This document shows, piece after piece, positions 23,207 through 30,982 of a DNA stretch of 56,489 nucleotides. Made by a program: the position numbers and the translations under genes. This stretch comes from UBA7803 sp041686955 (lineage in GTDB: Bacteria; Pseudomonadota; Gammaproteobacteria; Pseudomonadales; Azotimanducaceae). How positions within the stretch are numbered: the first letter of the stretch is position 1; every line of letters starts with the position of its first letter. The stretch covers positions 1 to 56,489 of the forward strand of contig JAWLCV010000022.1 in NCBI GenBank assembly GCA_041686955.1. The letters run 5' to 3'. The notes under the pieces are model-generated. The model worked only from the letters and a program-made list of their open reading frames with translations, was not told where the DNA came from and ran no database searches.

Positions 23207-25219
23207 GTGCGCCTGGCCATCCTCATCGCGGGGCTCATGGGCACGGCTGCGGCCGTGGCGGCCCCTACCAGTTCACCCATCGAGGAGGTGGTGGTGCGTG
23301 CGCATCCGCTCTCGGGCGAGGGGTTGGCGCAGCCGGTGGACCGGCTCCAGGGTGAAGAGCTGGCGCGCAATCTCGCCGGCTCCCTGGGCGAGGTGGTGTC
23401 GCGCCAGCCCGGTGTCGCCACCACGTTCTTCGGACAGGCCGTGGGACGGCCCGTGATCCACGGGCTGGGCGGGCCCCGGGTGCGAGTCATGGAGGATCGG
23501 ATCGCCTCCCTGGACGCCTCGGTGGCCAGCGACGACCACGCAGTCACCGTGGAGCCGTTCCTGGCCGACGACATCGAGATTCTGAAAGGCCCCACCACTC
23601 TGGTGTACGGGTCCGGCGCCATCGGCGGCGTCGTGGACGTCCACACCGGCCGCATCCCCCATGCGCTGCCGGACGAGAAGATCGAGGGCCGGCTGGAGGC
23701 CCGCGGCGACGACGTGGCCGATCAGCGGACCATGGCGGCGCGGTTCGACGGCGCCCTGGGCGAGGTGGCCTGGCACGCCGACGGCTTCTTCAGACGGCTC
23801 GACGACTACCGCATTCCCGGCCACCCGGAGTCCGCGGCGCTGCGGGCGCTGGAGGGTGAGGAAGACGGCGGCCATGCGGAAAGCGACGTGCTGCCGAACA
23901 GCGACGTGGACAGCGACGGCGGCAGCCTGGGGTTGTCCTGGGTGGGTGACCGCGGCTTCGCCGGGCTGGCGGTCAGCCGGTACCGGTCGGAGTACGGCCT
24001 CCCCGGCGGTCACGCGCACGAGGGCGAGGCCGAGCCGGAGTCCGGGGACGTACGCCTCGACCTCGAGCAGCAGCGCTGGGACCTGGAAGCGGCCCTGGAC
24101 CGGCCGCTGGCGCTGGTGGAGTCGGTGAACGTGCGCCTGGGTGCCAACGATTATCGGCACCGGGAGCTGGAAGGCGCGGGAGAAGTGGGAACCGTGTTCG
24201 ACGTGGACGCCTGGGAAGGCCGGGTCGAGCTGAGTCACGTTCCGTTCGCCGGCTGGTCCGGCGTGCTGGGGCTGCAGCTCGGCCGCGAAGACTTCGAAGC
24301 GCTGGGGGAGGAGGCCTTCACCCCCGCCACGAGAACGGAAAGCGAGGCGCTGTTCCTGCTCGAGGAGCGGGATTTCCCCGGCTTCACCCTGCAGACGGGA
24401 GCCCGCGTGGAGCGGGTGGAGGTGGAGGCCGAGGACGGCCGCCGCCGCGAATTCGACGCGCTGAGCGCGTCCCTGGGCGTCGTCGTGCCGCTGGGCGCGA
24501 GCTTTGAGGTGGGGCTGCTCGGCGATCTGGCGAGCCGGGCTCCCGGCGCGGCGGAGCTGTTCTCCGACGGCCCCCATGCGGCCACCCGGTCCTACGAGAT
24601 CGGCGACCCGGGGCTCGACGAAGAGCGGGCGGCGAACGTCTCGCTCACCGCGGGCTACGAGAACGAGCGGCTCCGGGTCACCGGCACCGCCTATTTCACG
24701 CGCTTCACCGACTTCATCTACCAGGCCGACTCCGGCCTCGAGCGCGACGGGCTGCCTGTCCGCTTGTGGAGCCAGAACGACGCCGAGTTCCGCGGCATCG
24801 ACCTCGAGCTCGATCTCGCCCTGCTGACCGAGGGCCCGGTGAACGTGGATCTGCGCACCTTCTACGACCGGGTGCACGCCGAGCTCTCCAACGTGGCGGC
24901 GGACCGGGTGCCGAGGCTACCGCCGGAGCGGGCGGGCGTGGGTGTGGAAGGCCGCTGGCGCGGGCTCACGGCGAGCGTCGACTATCTGCGGGTGATGCGG
25001 CAGGACCGGGTGGCCGAGTTCGAGCTTCCCACCGACGGCTACGACGACCTGCGGGCCCGGGTTGCCCTGGGTCTTCCGCTCTCCGGCGCGCATGTGCTGC
25101 TGTTCCTCGAGGGGCGCAATCTCACCGACGCGGAGCAGCGCAATCACGTTTCCCTGCTGAAGGATCTGGCTCCCTACCCGGGCCGCAGCATGATCGGAGG
25201 TGTTCGTGTCAGCTTCTGA
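23207..25219 (+). CDS. znuD: TonB-dependent zinc receptor, ZnuD-like
   Basis: A 670-residue outer-membrane receptor with GTG start and a GGAGAC ribosome-binding site 6 nt upstream. Signal peptide MRLAILIAGLMGTAAAVA; plug IEEVVVRAHPLSGEGLAQPVDRLQ to ILKGPTTLVYGSGAIGGVVDVHTGRIPHALPD; then a 22-strand-type barrel ending GRSMIGGVRVSF. The extracellular loop LPGGHAHEGEAEPESGD is His/Glu/Asp-rich, as in ZnuD, and SVASDDHAVTVEPFLADDIEILKGPTTLVYGS is typical of the family. Together with the Zur box this identifies a high-affinity zinc (possibly haem) uptake receptor. Its stop overlaps the MerC-type gene start by 14-20 nt. Confidence 0.88.
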   Translation: MRLAILIAGLMGTAAAVAAPTSSPIEEVVVRAHPLSGEGLAQPVDRLQGEELARNLAGSLGEVVSRQPGVATTFFGQAVGRPVIHGLGGPRVRVMEDRIASLDASVASDDHAVTVEPFLADDIEILKGPTTLVYGSGAIGGVVDVHTGRIPHALPDEKIEGRLEARGDDVADQRTMAARFDGALGEVAWHADGFFRRLDDYRIPGHPESAALRALEGEEDGGHAESDVLPNSDVDSDGGSLGLSWVGDRGFAGLAVSRYRSEYGLPGGHAHEGEAEPESGDVRLDLEQQRWDLEAALDRPLALVESVNVRLGANDYRHRELEGAGEVGTVFDVDAWEGRVELSHVPFAGWSGVLGLQLGREDFEALGEEAFTPATRTESEALFLLEERDFPGFTLQTGARVERVEVEAEDGRRREFDALSASLGVVVPLGASFEVGLLGDLASRAPGAAELFSDGPHAATRSYEIGDPGLDEERAANVSLTAGYENERLRVTGTAYFTRFTDFIYQADSGLERDGLPVRLWSQNDAEFRGIDLELDLALLTEGPVNVDLRTFYDRVHAELSNVAADRVPRLPPERAGVGVEGRWRGLTASVDYLRVMRQDRVAEFELPTDGYDDLRARVALGLPLSGAHVLLFLEGRNLTDAEQRNHVSLLKDLAPYPGRSMIGGVRVSF

Positions 25220-25646
25220 TGGCGCCGGGCGCGCCGACCGGGTGGCCATCACACTCTCGGCGCTCTGCCTGGTCCATTGCCTGGTGATTCCCGTGGCCCT
25301 GCTGGCGGCACCGGCGGTGGGCGTGGCGGTGCTGGGTACGGAGACCGCCGTCCACTGGCTGCTGCTCGGGGTCGCCGTGCCGGTGAGCGTCTACGCGTTG
25401 TGGCACGGCTATCGTCAGCACCGTCAGTCCCTCTGCGTGGTGCTGGGCGCGGTGGGGCTCTGCCTCATGTTCGTCGCCGTCTCCCACGTGGCCGGCGCGT
25501 CCCGGGAGGTGCCCCTCACCCTGGCGGGCGTGGTCGTGCTGCTGGTGGCTCATGCCTACAACCTGCGCAGCTCCTTGAACGGCGGCCCGCCGGGCTCTCT
25601 GAACGGCGGGCCGGCGGGCGCCAGGCGCTGCGCCCACGGCGACTAA
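25206..25646 (+). CDS. MerC-domain membrane protein, likely zinc-starvation induced
   Basis: A 146-residue protein with about four transmembrane segments. The first helix contains SALCLVHCLVIPVALLAAP with the Cys-x3-Cys pair (CLVHC) of MerC-domain metal transporters. GTG at 25206 is preferred; GTG at 25200 is an in-frame alternative. It begins inside the receptor gene's 3' end, so it is co-transcribed with it from the Zur-controlled promoter. The C-terminus has a short repeat (SLNGGP twice). The context points to inner-membrane passage of zinc after uptake by the receptor, although canonical MerC transports mercury; that role is inferred. Its last 4 nt overlap the convergent DUF6702 gene. Confidence 0.78.
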   Translation: MSASDGAGRADRVAITLSALCLVHCLVIPVALLAAPAVGVAVLGTETAVHWLLLGVAVPVSVYALWHGYRQHRQSLCVVLGAVGLCLMFVAVSHVAGASREVPLTLAGVVVLLVAHAYNLRSSLNGGPPGSLNGGPAGARRCAHGD

Positions 25647-26146
25647 CGAGGCAGCTCCACCTCGAGCCAGTCGGTGTCCCCGGCGAAGGTCAGGGTGCGT
25701 ACCTGGCGCTGCCGCTCCACGTTCAGCGTGTTCACCTGATCCGGCCAGACGTCACGCAGCACGTCGAATCGCGCCCGCAGCCCGGTGAGGCCGGGGGTGA
25801 TGGGCGTGCGCTGATAGACCCAGAGAAAGTCGCCCTCGAGCTCCGCCCCGACCAGCTCCAGCGGTGCCAGGCTCGCGCCCACGCCCTCGAGCGTGAAGCG
25901 CTGGTGCACGTACACCGCGAAGCGCATGCGGTCCTCCTGGTCGTCCACCAGATCCGCGGCGCGGCCGGTGATCAGCGCCAGGGCGTGCTCCGCGTCGTGG
26001 CTGAAGACGCGGTGCATGACCTCGATGTCGCCGGTGCGCGGGTTCAGGAGCGCCGTGGTGATGGTGGCGCGAAGCTGGTGCGCCTCGGCCTCGATCTGGA
26101 GGCCGAGCACCAGCAGCGCCACCGTCAGCCGCAGCAGTGGCCTCAC
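25643..26146 (-). CDS. DUF6702-family secreted protein
   Basis: A 167-residue protein with GTG start overlapping the stop of the upstream M1 peptidase (GTGA). The signal peptide MRPLLRLTVALLVLGLQIEAEA is followed by HQLRATITTALLNPRTGDIEVMHRVFSHDAEHAL, the N-terminal signature of the DUF6702 family often found beside M1-type peptidases. The end carries NTLNVERQRQVRTLTFAGDTDWLEVELPR. The function of the family is not known; coupling to a secreted aminopeptidase suggests a periplasmic partner. Gene end overlaps the MerC-type gene by 4 nt, tail to tail. Confidence 0.75.
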   Translation of the reverse strand: MRPLLRLTVALLVLGLQIEAEAHQLRATITTALLNPRTGDIEVMHRVFSHDAEHALALITGRAADLVDDQEDRMRFAVYVHQRFTLEGVGASLAPLELVGAELEGDFLWVYQRTPITPGLTGLRARFDVLRDVWPDQVNTLNVERQRQVRTLTFAGDTDWLEVELPR

Positions 26147-28760
26147 GGCCGCTGTTCGCGGAGGGGCACCGGCGCGTCCCCCGGCCCGGCTGCGGCGGGG
26201 GCCGCATCCGGGGCGTCGGTCTTGCCGGCGTCGGGCNNNNNNNNNNNNNNNNNNNNNNNNNNNNNNNNNNNNNNNNNNNNNNNNNNNNNNNNNNNNNNNN
26301 NNNNNNNNNNNNNNNNNNNNNNNNNNNNNNNNNNNNGGGCTCGCCGGAAGGCACGCCGGACGGCACGCCGGACGGCTCCGCCTTGATGTCCTGCATCAGA
26401 TCCCGGTGCGGAATGTCACCCTCTTCGTGGGGCGGGTCGAACACTTCGAGCCGCGAAGGCAGGATCTTGCGCGGATAGTGGTTGTTGTAGAGGTCCACGT
26501 CCGCCGTCTCCCAGTGCGGATCCAGCTCCACGCTGACCAGCTCGCGCTCGCGCATCAAGAGCTTCGAGACCTTGTTCGGCGAACGGCGCCAGATCTCCGC
26601 GGGCAGGTAGAGCATCTCCTCGCTGCCGTCCGCATAGGTCAGTTCGAGGATGATGGGCATGACGAGCCCGCCCACGTTGCTGAACTCGAGCACGTAGAAG
26701 TTCCGATCGTCGGCCACGGCCTTCTCGAGCACCTCGCGCTGCCAGTCGGGATTGCTCGACAGCGGGTCGTGCAGGCTCTCCAGAAACTCCCGGTAGTCGT
26801 TGCGGTCCTTGTCGGTGACGGTGAACGGATCGTGTTCGACGTAGAAGTCCTGGAGGTCCGGCATCCGCTGCAGCCGTGGCACCACGCCCTCCGCCTCGTT
26901 GGCGAGATCGGTGCGCGACGGCGGCTGTGCCTCGTGCTGCTGACGCTGCCAGGCCCGCTCCACGTCCGGGTTCCTGGTATCCACCTTCAGATGGGTGACC
27001 CGATCGATGGAGATGTCCACGTGGTCGGTGGTGAAGAACCAGCCCCGCCAGAACCAGTCGAGATCCACCCCCGAAGCCTCTTCCATGGTGCGGAACAGGT
27101 CGGCGGGGGTGGGCCGCTTGAACTTCCAGCGTCGGGTGTACTCGCGGAACGCGAAATCGAACAGCTCACGGCCGAGAATGGTCTCGCGCAGGATGACCAG
27201 CGCCGTGGCCGGCTTGGCGTAGGCATTGTTGCCGAACTGCATGAGCGATTCCGAGTTGGTCATGATGGGGACCTGCTGCTCGCTCTTCATGTAGTCGACG
27301 ATCCAGCGCGGCTCGCCGCGGGTGGAGGGGTAGTCCTCCTCCCACTCCTGCTCGGCGATGAACTGCAGGAAGGTGTTGAGCCCCTCGTCCATCCAGGTCC
27401 ACTGGCGCTCGTCCGAGTTCACCACCATGGGGAAGTAGGTGTGGCCGACCTCGTGGATCACCACGCCTACCAGGAACCGTCGCTCGCCCCGGGAGTAGGT
27501 TCGGGTGCCGTCCTCCTGCAGCTCGGTGCGCGGCCCGTTGAAAGTGATCATGGGGTACTCCATGCCCCCCACCGGGCCGTTCACCGACTGGGCCACTGGA
27601 TACGGGTAGGGGAACGAGTAGCGGGAGTACACCTCCATGGTGTGGATCACCGCCTGGGTGGAGTACTTCGACCACAGGGGCTCGCCCTCCTTGGGGTAGA
27701 ACGACATGGCCATGACGAACGGGTTGTTCCGGTCGTCCTGGCGGAATCCCTGGGCGTCCCAGATGAACTTGCGGGAGCTGGCCCAGGCGAAGTCCCGCAC
27801 GTTCTCGGCAGAGAAGCGCCAGGTCTTGCGGGCGTCGGTGCCTTCGCGCTCGTTCTCGAGGGCCTCGTCCGGCGTGACGATGAACACCGGACGCTCCGCG
27901 TCCCGGGCCTCTTTAAGGCGCCGGCGCTGCTCCGCGCTGAGCACGTCGGCCGGATTGTCGAGGATGCCGGTGGACGAGACCACGTGATCCGCCGGCACGG
28001 TGATGGCCACCCGGTAGTCGCCGAACTCCAGGGTGAACTCGCCGCCGCCGATGAACTCCTTGTTGTGCCAGCCCTCGTAGTCGGAATACGCCACCATCCG
28101 CGGATACCACTGGGCCACCAGGAAGATGTCGTTGCCGTCCTCGAAGTGCTCGTAGCCCGCGCGGGCGCCCACCGCGTCCTCTTCCACGAGCTGGTAGCTC
28201 CAGTCGATGCGGAATCGGGTCGAGTCACCGCTGCCGAGGGGTGCGGGGAGGTCGATGCGCATCAAGGTGCCGTTGATCACGTAGGGCAGCGCCTCGCCCC
28301 GGGCGTCGGTCACCCGGGTGATGCGGTGGCCGCCGTCGAAGCTCTCCAGGTACTGCAGACGCCGCATCTCGTAATAGGTGATGCGGTTCGGTTCCGCCAG
28401 GGTGCGGGTCCGCGCATCCACCGAGTCGCGGCGGAAGCGGTTCTGGTCGAGCTGCAGCCAGAGATACCGCAGGGGGTCGGGCGAACGGTTGGTGTAGGTG
28501 ACGGTTTCGCTGCCGGTGACCACCCGCCGTGCTTCGTCCAGCGACACCTCGATGTCGTAGTCGGCCCGCTGCTGCCAGTAGCCGGGGGCCGGCGCCCCCG
28601 CGGCGTTGCGGTACATGTTGGGGGTGGGCAGCTCGGCGTCGAGTTGACGGAACTTGTCGACGAAATCGCCCTTGGTCTGCTCGACGGCGCCGTGGGTGGC
28701 GCCGAGTGGCGCTGCCAGCACAGCCAATAGAATGGCGAGCCGGTGCATGTAACGAACCAT
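26143..28760 (-). CDS. M1-family zinc metallopeptidase, interrupted by a scaffold gap near its C-terminus
   Basis: Starts MVRYMHRLAILLAVL with a signal peptide; 808 codons are readable before the gap at 26237-26336. The zinc site is VVIHEVGHTYFP with the third ligand in WMDEGLN (HExxH-18-E), and GPVGGMEYPM is the M1 substrate-binding GxMEN-like motif. After the gap the frame resumes as PDAGKTDAPDAAPAAGPG and ends LREQRP at 26143. To keep one frame the real gap must be 2 modulo 3, so 100 N is a placeholder. The gap abuts a short repeat PSGVPSGVPSGEP, which probably broke the assembly. The role is cleavage of periplasmic or extracellular peptides. Confidence 0.88.
26237..26336. other. Scaffold gap (100 N) in the M1 peptidase tail
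   Basis: One hundred ambiguous bases. The flank at 26337-26376 holds near-perfect 12-nt repeats (GGCACGCCGGAC) that encode the PSGV repeat. Confidence 0.95.
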
Positions 28761-28838
28761 GAATCGCTCCAATCAGATGACTCGTGTTGCCGGTTGGCCT
28801 AGTATCGACGCACCATGCACGAGGCCCAGGAGGCCGTC

Positions 28839-29321
28839 ATGAGCACCTTCCACGAGCTCCGGATGGATTCCATCACCGGCGAGCGGGTGAGCTTCGAGAG
28901 GTTTCGGGATCGAGTCTGTCTCGTCGTCAACGTGGCCAGCCGCTGAGGCCTCACGCCCCAGTACGCAGGTCTGCGTACAATACACGAAAATTTCGCACCA
29001 CGGGGCTTCACGGTGCTGGCATTTCCCTGCAACCAGTTCGGCGCCCAGGAGCCCGGCAGTAACGACGAGATCCTCGCCTTCGCGCGGCAGCGCTACGGGG
29101 TGAGCTTCCCCATGTTCGCCAAGGTGGAAGTGAACGGCCCGCGCACGTGTGCGCTGTATCGTTACCTGAAACAGTCCATGGCGGACGAGGAAGGGAATCG
29201 GGACATCCCCTGGAACTTCACCAAGTTTCTGGTGGACGGCGACGGCGGAGTCATCGGCCGTTTCGCGCCCACCGTCACCCCGGAGGAGATCGCCCTGCAG
29301 CTCGACGAGCTGCTTACCTGA
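28839..29321 (+). CDS. Selenocysteine-containing glutathione peroxidase (in-frame TGA at codon 36)
   Basis: A 160-residue thioredoxin-fold peroxidase that reduces hydroperoxides. ATG at 28839 follows an ideal AGGAGG site with a 5-nt spacer. The frame reads MSTFHELRMDSITGERVSF through VVNVASR, then TGA (28944-28946), then GLTPQYAGLRTIHENF, in one unbroken frame. Glutathione peroxidases have NVAS-x-C/U-G-x-T here, so the TGA falls exactly on the catalytic residue. The rest is intact: LAFPCNQFGAQEPGS with the catalytic Gln and DIPWNFTKFLVD with the Trp and Asn. A SECIS-type hairpin begins 14 nt after the TGA. Codons in the hairpin (GCA, GGT, CGT, ACA, ATA) are A/T-ending, unlike the rest of the gene, as expected if RNA structure is selected. 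Standard gene calling would report only a 102-residue fragment from 29013. A TGC-to-TGA mutation is the alternative but does not explain the hairpin. Confidence 0.88.
28961..28978 (+). promoter_or_regulatory. Bacterial SECIS element (selenocysteine insertion hairpin)
   Basis: GTACGCA-GGTC-TGCGTAC forms a perfect 7-bp stem with a GGUC tetraloop. The apical GCAGGUCUGC is identical to that of the E. coli fdhF SECIS recognised by SelB. The loop guanines lie 21 nt after the TGA (18 nt in fdhF), one codon further. Confidence 0.85.
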
Positions 29322-29330
29322 GAGCGCGCC

Positions 29331-30419
29331 TCAGCCGGGCTCCACCCGCAACAACCGCCCCTGCGCGTCGTCGGTGAGCAGGTACAGGCAGCCGTCGGGC
29401 CCCACGTCCACGCTGCGGATGCGCTCGCCGAGCTCGGAGAACAGCGCCTCCTGCTCCGCCACCCGGCCCTCCGTGAGGCGCAGGCGGCGCACCTCCCGGT
29501 CCACCAGTGCGCCGAGGAACAGATCGCCCTGCCACTGTGGAAATGCCGCGCCGCGATACACGGTGAGCCCGCTCGGCGCGATGGACGGCACCCAGTGCTC
29601 CACCGGCTGCTCCATGCCCGGCAGCTCCGTGAACGGGGAGACGTAGGCACCGCTGTAGTCCATGCCGTAGGTGATGGCCGGCCAGCCGTAGTTCGCTCCG
29701 GGGCGCAGCAGATTCAGCTCGTCACCGCCCCGCGGGCCGTGCTCGTGCTGCCACACCCGGCCGCTCGCCGGATCCACGGTCAGGCCCTGAGAATTGCGGT
29801 GGCCGTAGCTCCACACCGCCTCTGCCGCATCGCCGCGGCCCACGAAGGGATTGTCCGCCGGGATACTGCCGTCGTCGGCGATGCGCACGGTCTTGCCCAG
29901 CAGTGAGGTCAGGTTCTGAGCCTCTTCCCGATAGTCGAAGCCGTCGCCGGTGGTCAGCAGCAGGGTGCCGTCGGGCAGGAACGCCATGGCGCCGCCGTAG
30001 TGCTGCGGTGTGCGCTTGGTGGGGGTCACGGTGAAGATCACCTCCACCTCCTCGAGGCCCTCGGCGCCGAGGCGTCCCCGGGCGACCCGGGTGGCATTGG
30101 CGGCGGGGCCGCCGTGAGCGTAGGAGAGGTACACCAGGCGGTTGGCGGCGAAATGGGGATGCAGAACCACGTCGAGCAGCCCGCCCTGACCGCGAAAGAA
30201 CACCTCCGGCACTCCGGCGAGCGGCTCCGACAGGGTGCCGTCCGTCGCCACCCGGCGCAGCCGCCCCGGACGCTCGGTGACCAGCATGTCGCCGCCGGGC
30301 AGGAAGGCGAGCCCCCAGGGAAGCTCGAGCCCTTCGGCCACGGTGACGATCCGGTGGCCCTCGGCCAGTGCCTGGGTGGCGAAGGCGGCGAGCATCAGAC
30401 AAATGAGGTGCTTCAGCAT
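29331..30419 (-). CDS. PQQ-dependent sugar dehydrogenase (Asd/YliI-like), periplasmic
   Basis: A 362-residue protein starting MLKHLICLMLAAFATQALA, a clear signal peptide. It has the soluble glucose/aldose sugar dehydrogenase six-bladed propeller: LPWGLAFLPGGDMLVTERPGRLRRV, GQGGLLDVVLHPHFA, HYGGAMAFLPDGTLLLTTGDG, NSQGLTVDPASGRVWQHEHGPRGGDELN, PGANYGWPAITYG and APSGLTVYRGAAFPQWQGDLF. HEHGPRGGDELN contains the PQQ/Ca-binding residues. It oxidises aldoses in the periplasm with PQQ. The 3' end lies 9 nt from the convergent selenoprotein gene, so both transcripts probably read into each other. An open frame upstream of the ATG lacks family similarity. Confidence 0.88.
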   Translation of the reverse strand: MLKHLICLMLAAFATQALAEGHRIVTVAEGLELPWGLAFLPGGDMLVTERPGRLRRVATDGTLSEPLAGVPEVFFRGQGGLLDVVLHPHFAANRLVYLSYAHGGPAANATRVARGRLGAEGLEEVEVIFTVTPTKRTPQHYGGAMAFLPDGTLLLTTGDGFDYREEAQNLTSLLGKTVRIADDGSIPADNPFVGRGDAAEAVWSYGHRNSQGLTVDPASGRVWQHEHGPRGGDELNLLRPGANYGWPAITYGMDYSGAYVSPFTELPGMEQPVEHWVPSIAPSGLTVYRGAAFPQWQGDLFLGALVDREVRRLRLTEGRVAEQEALFSELGERIRSVDVGPDGCLYLLTDDAQGRLLRVEPG

Positions 30420-30547
30420 GGTGTGGAGACTCCTGTCGCGGCGGGTCCGAGTGTACTGCATCGGCTCTGTAACATCGGCCCGTGCAGGGTACACTGCCGA
30501 TCCGACAGGCCCGGACGGAACGCCAAGGCTCACTCGAGGGAGGGGGA

Positions 30548-30982
30548 ATGTTACGGACGCTCAGCGCCTATCTCGCGGCGGTGATCACCGCCTACGCGAC
30601 GGCCACCATCGCGCACACCCAGTGGGTATTGTGGAGCCTCGGCCGCATGGGCGTGTCGGTGGGAGTGGGCGACAGGCTCGCGGCCACTGGTCACGATCTG
30701 CTGGGGATGGCCGGCTCCTACCTGCCCATCATCGCCGTCGGTCTGGCCATCGCCTTTCCGGTGGGGGCGCTCGCCGCCCGGGCGCTGCCCCGGCTCCGGT
30801 GGCTGGCGTATCCCCTGGCGGGCGGGGTGGCGCTGCTCGCCATCCACGTGATCCTGCACCAGTTGCTCGAGGTCACCCCCATCGCGGCCGCCCGCACCAC
30901 GCTGGGGCTCACGGTGCAGGCCATGTGCGGCGTCCTGGGGGGCTGGGTGTTTCGTGAGGGCATGAGGAGACGGGTTCGATGA
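30548..30982 (+). CDS. Small integral membrane protein of unknown function
   Basis: A 144-residue protein starting MLRTLSAYLAAVITAY, preceded by GAGGGAGGGG, a strong ribosome-binding region. Four hydrophobic helices are visible (about residues 5-25, 50-75, 82-106, 116-136), with the loop WVLWSLGRMGVSVGVGDRL between the first two. I do not recognise a named family. It overlaps the AbgT-type transporter start by 4 nt, so it is co-translated and may be a subunit or accessory of it. Confidence 0.6.
   Translation: MLRTLSAYLAAVITAYATATIAHTQWVLWSLGRMGVSVGVGDRLAATGHDLLGMAGSYLPIIAVGLAIAFPVGALAARALPRLRWLAYPLAGGVALLAIHVILHQLLEVTPIAAARTTLGLTVQAMCGVLGGWVFREGMRRRVR

Noticed and set aside
28815..28840. Upstream ATG at 28815 as the start of the selenoprotein
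   Set aside because: It is in frame and would add eight residues, but the AGGAGG site at 28828-28833 lies after it and is ideally spaced for the ATG at 28839.
29013..29321. Short 102-residue peroxidase starting at GTG 29013
   Set aside because: It lacks the catalytic residue and first beta-strands; the same frame continues upstream through the TGA to a well-placed ATG, so it is a fragment of the selenoprotein gene.
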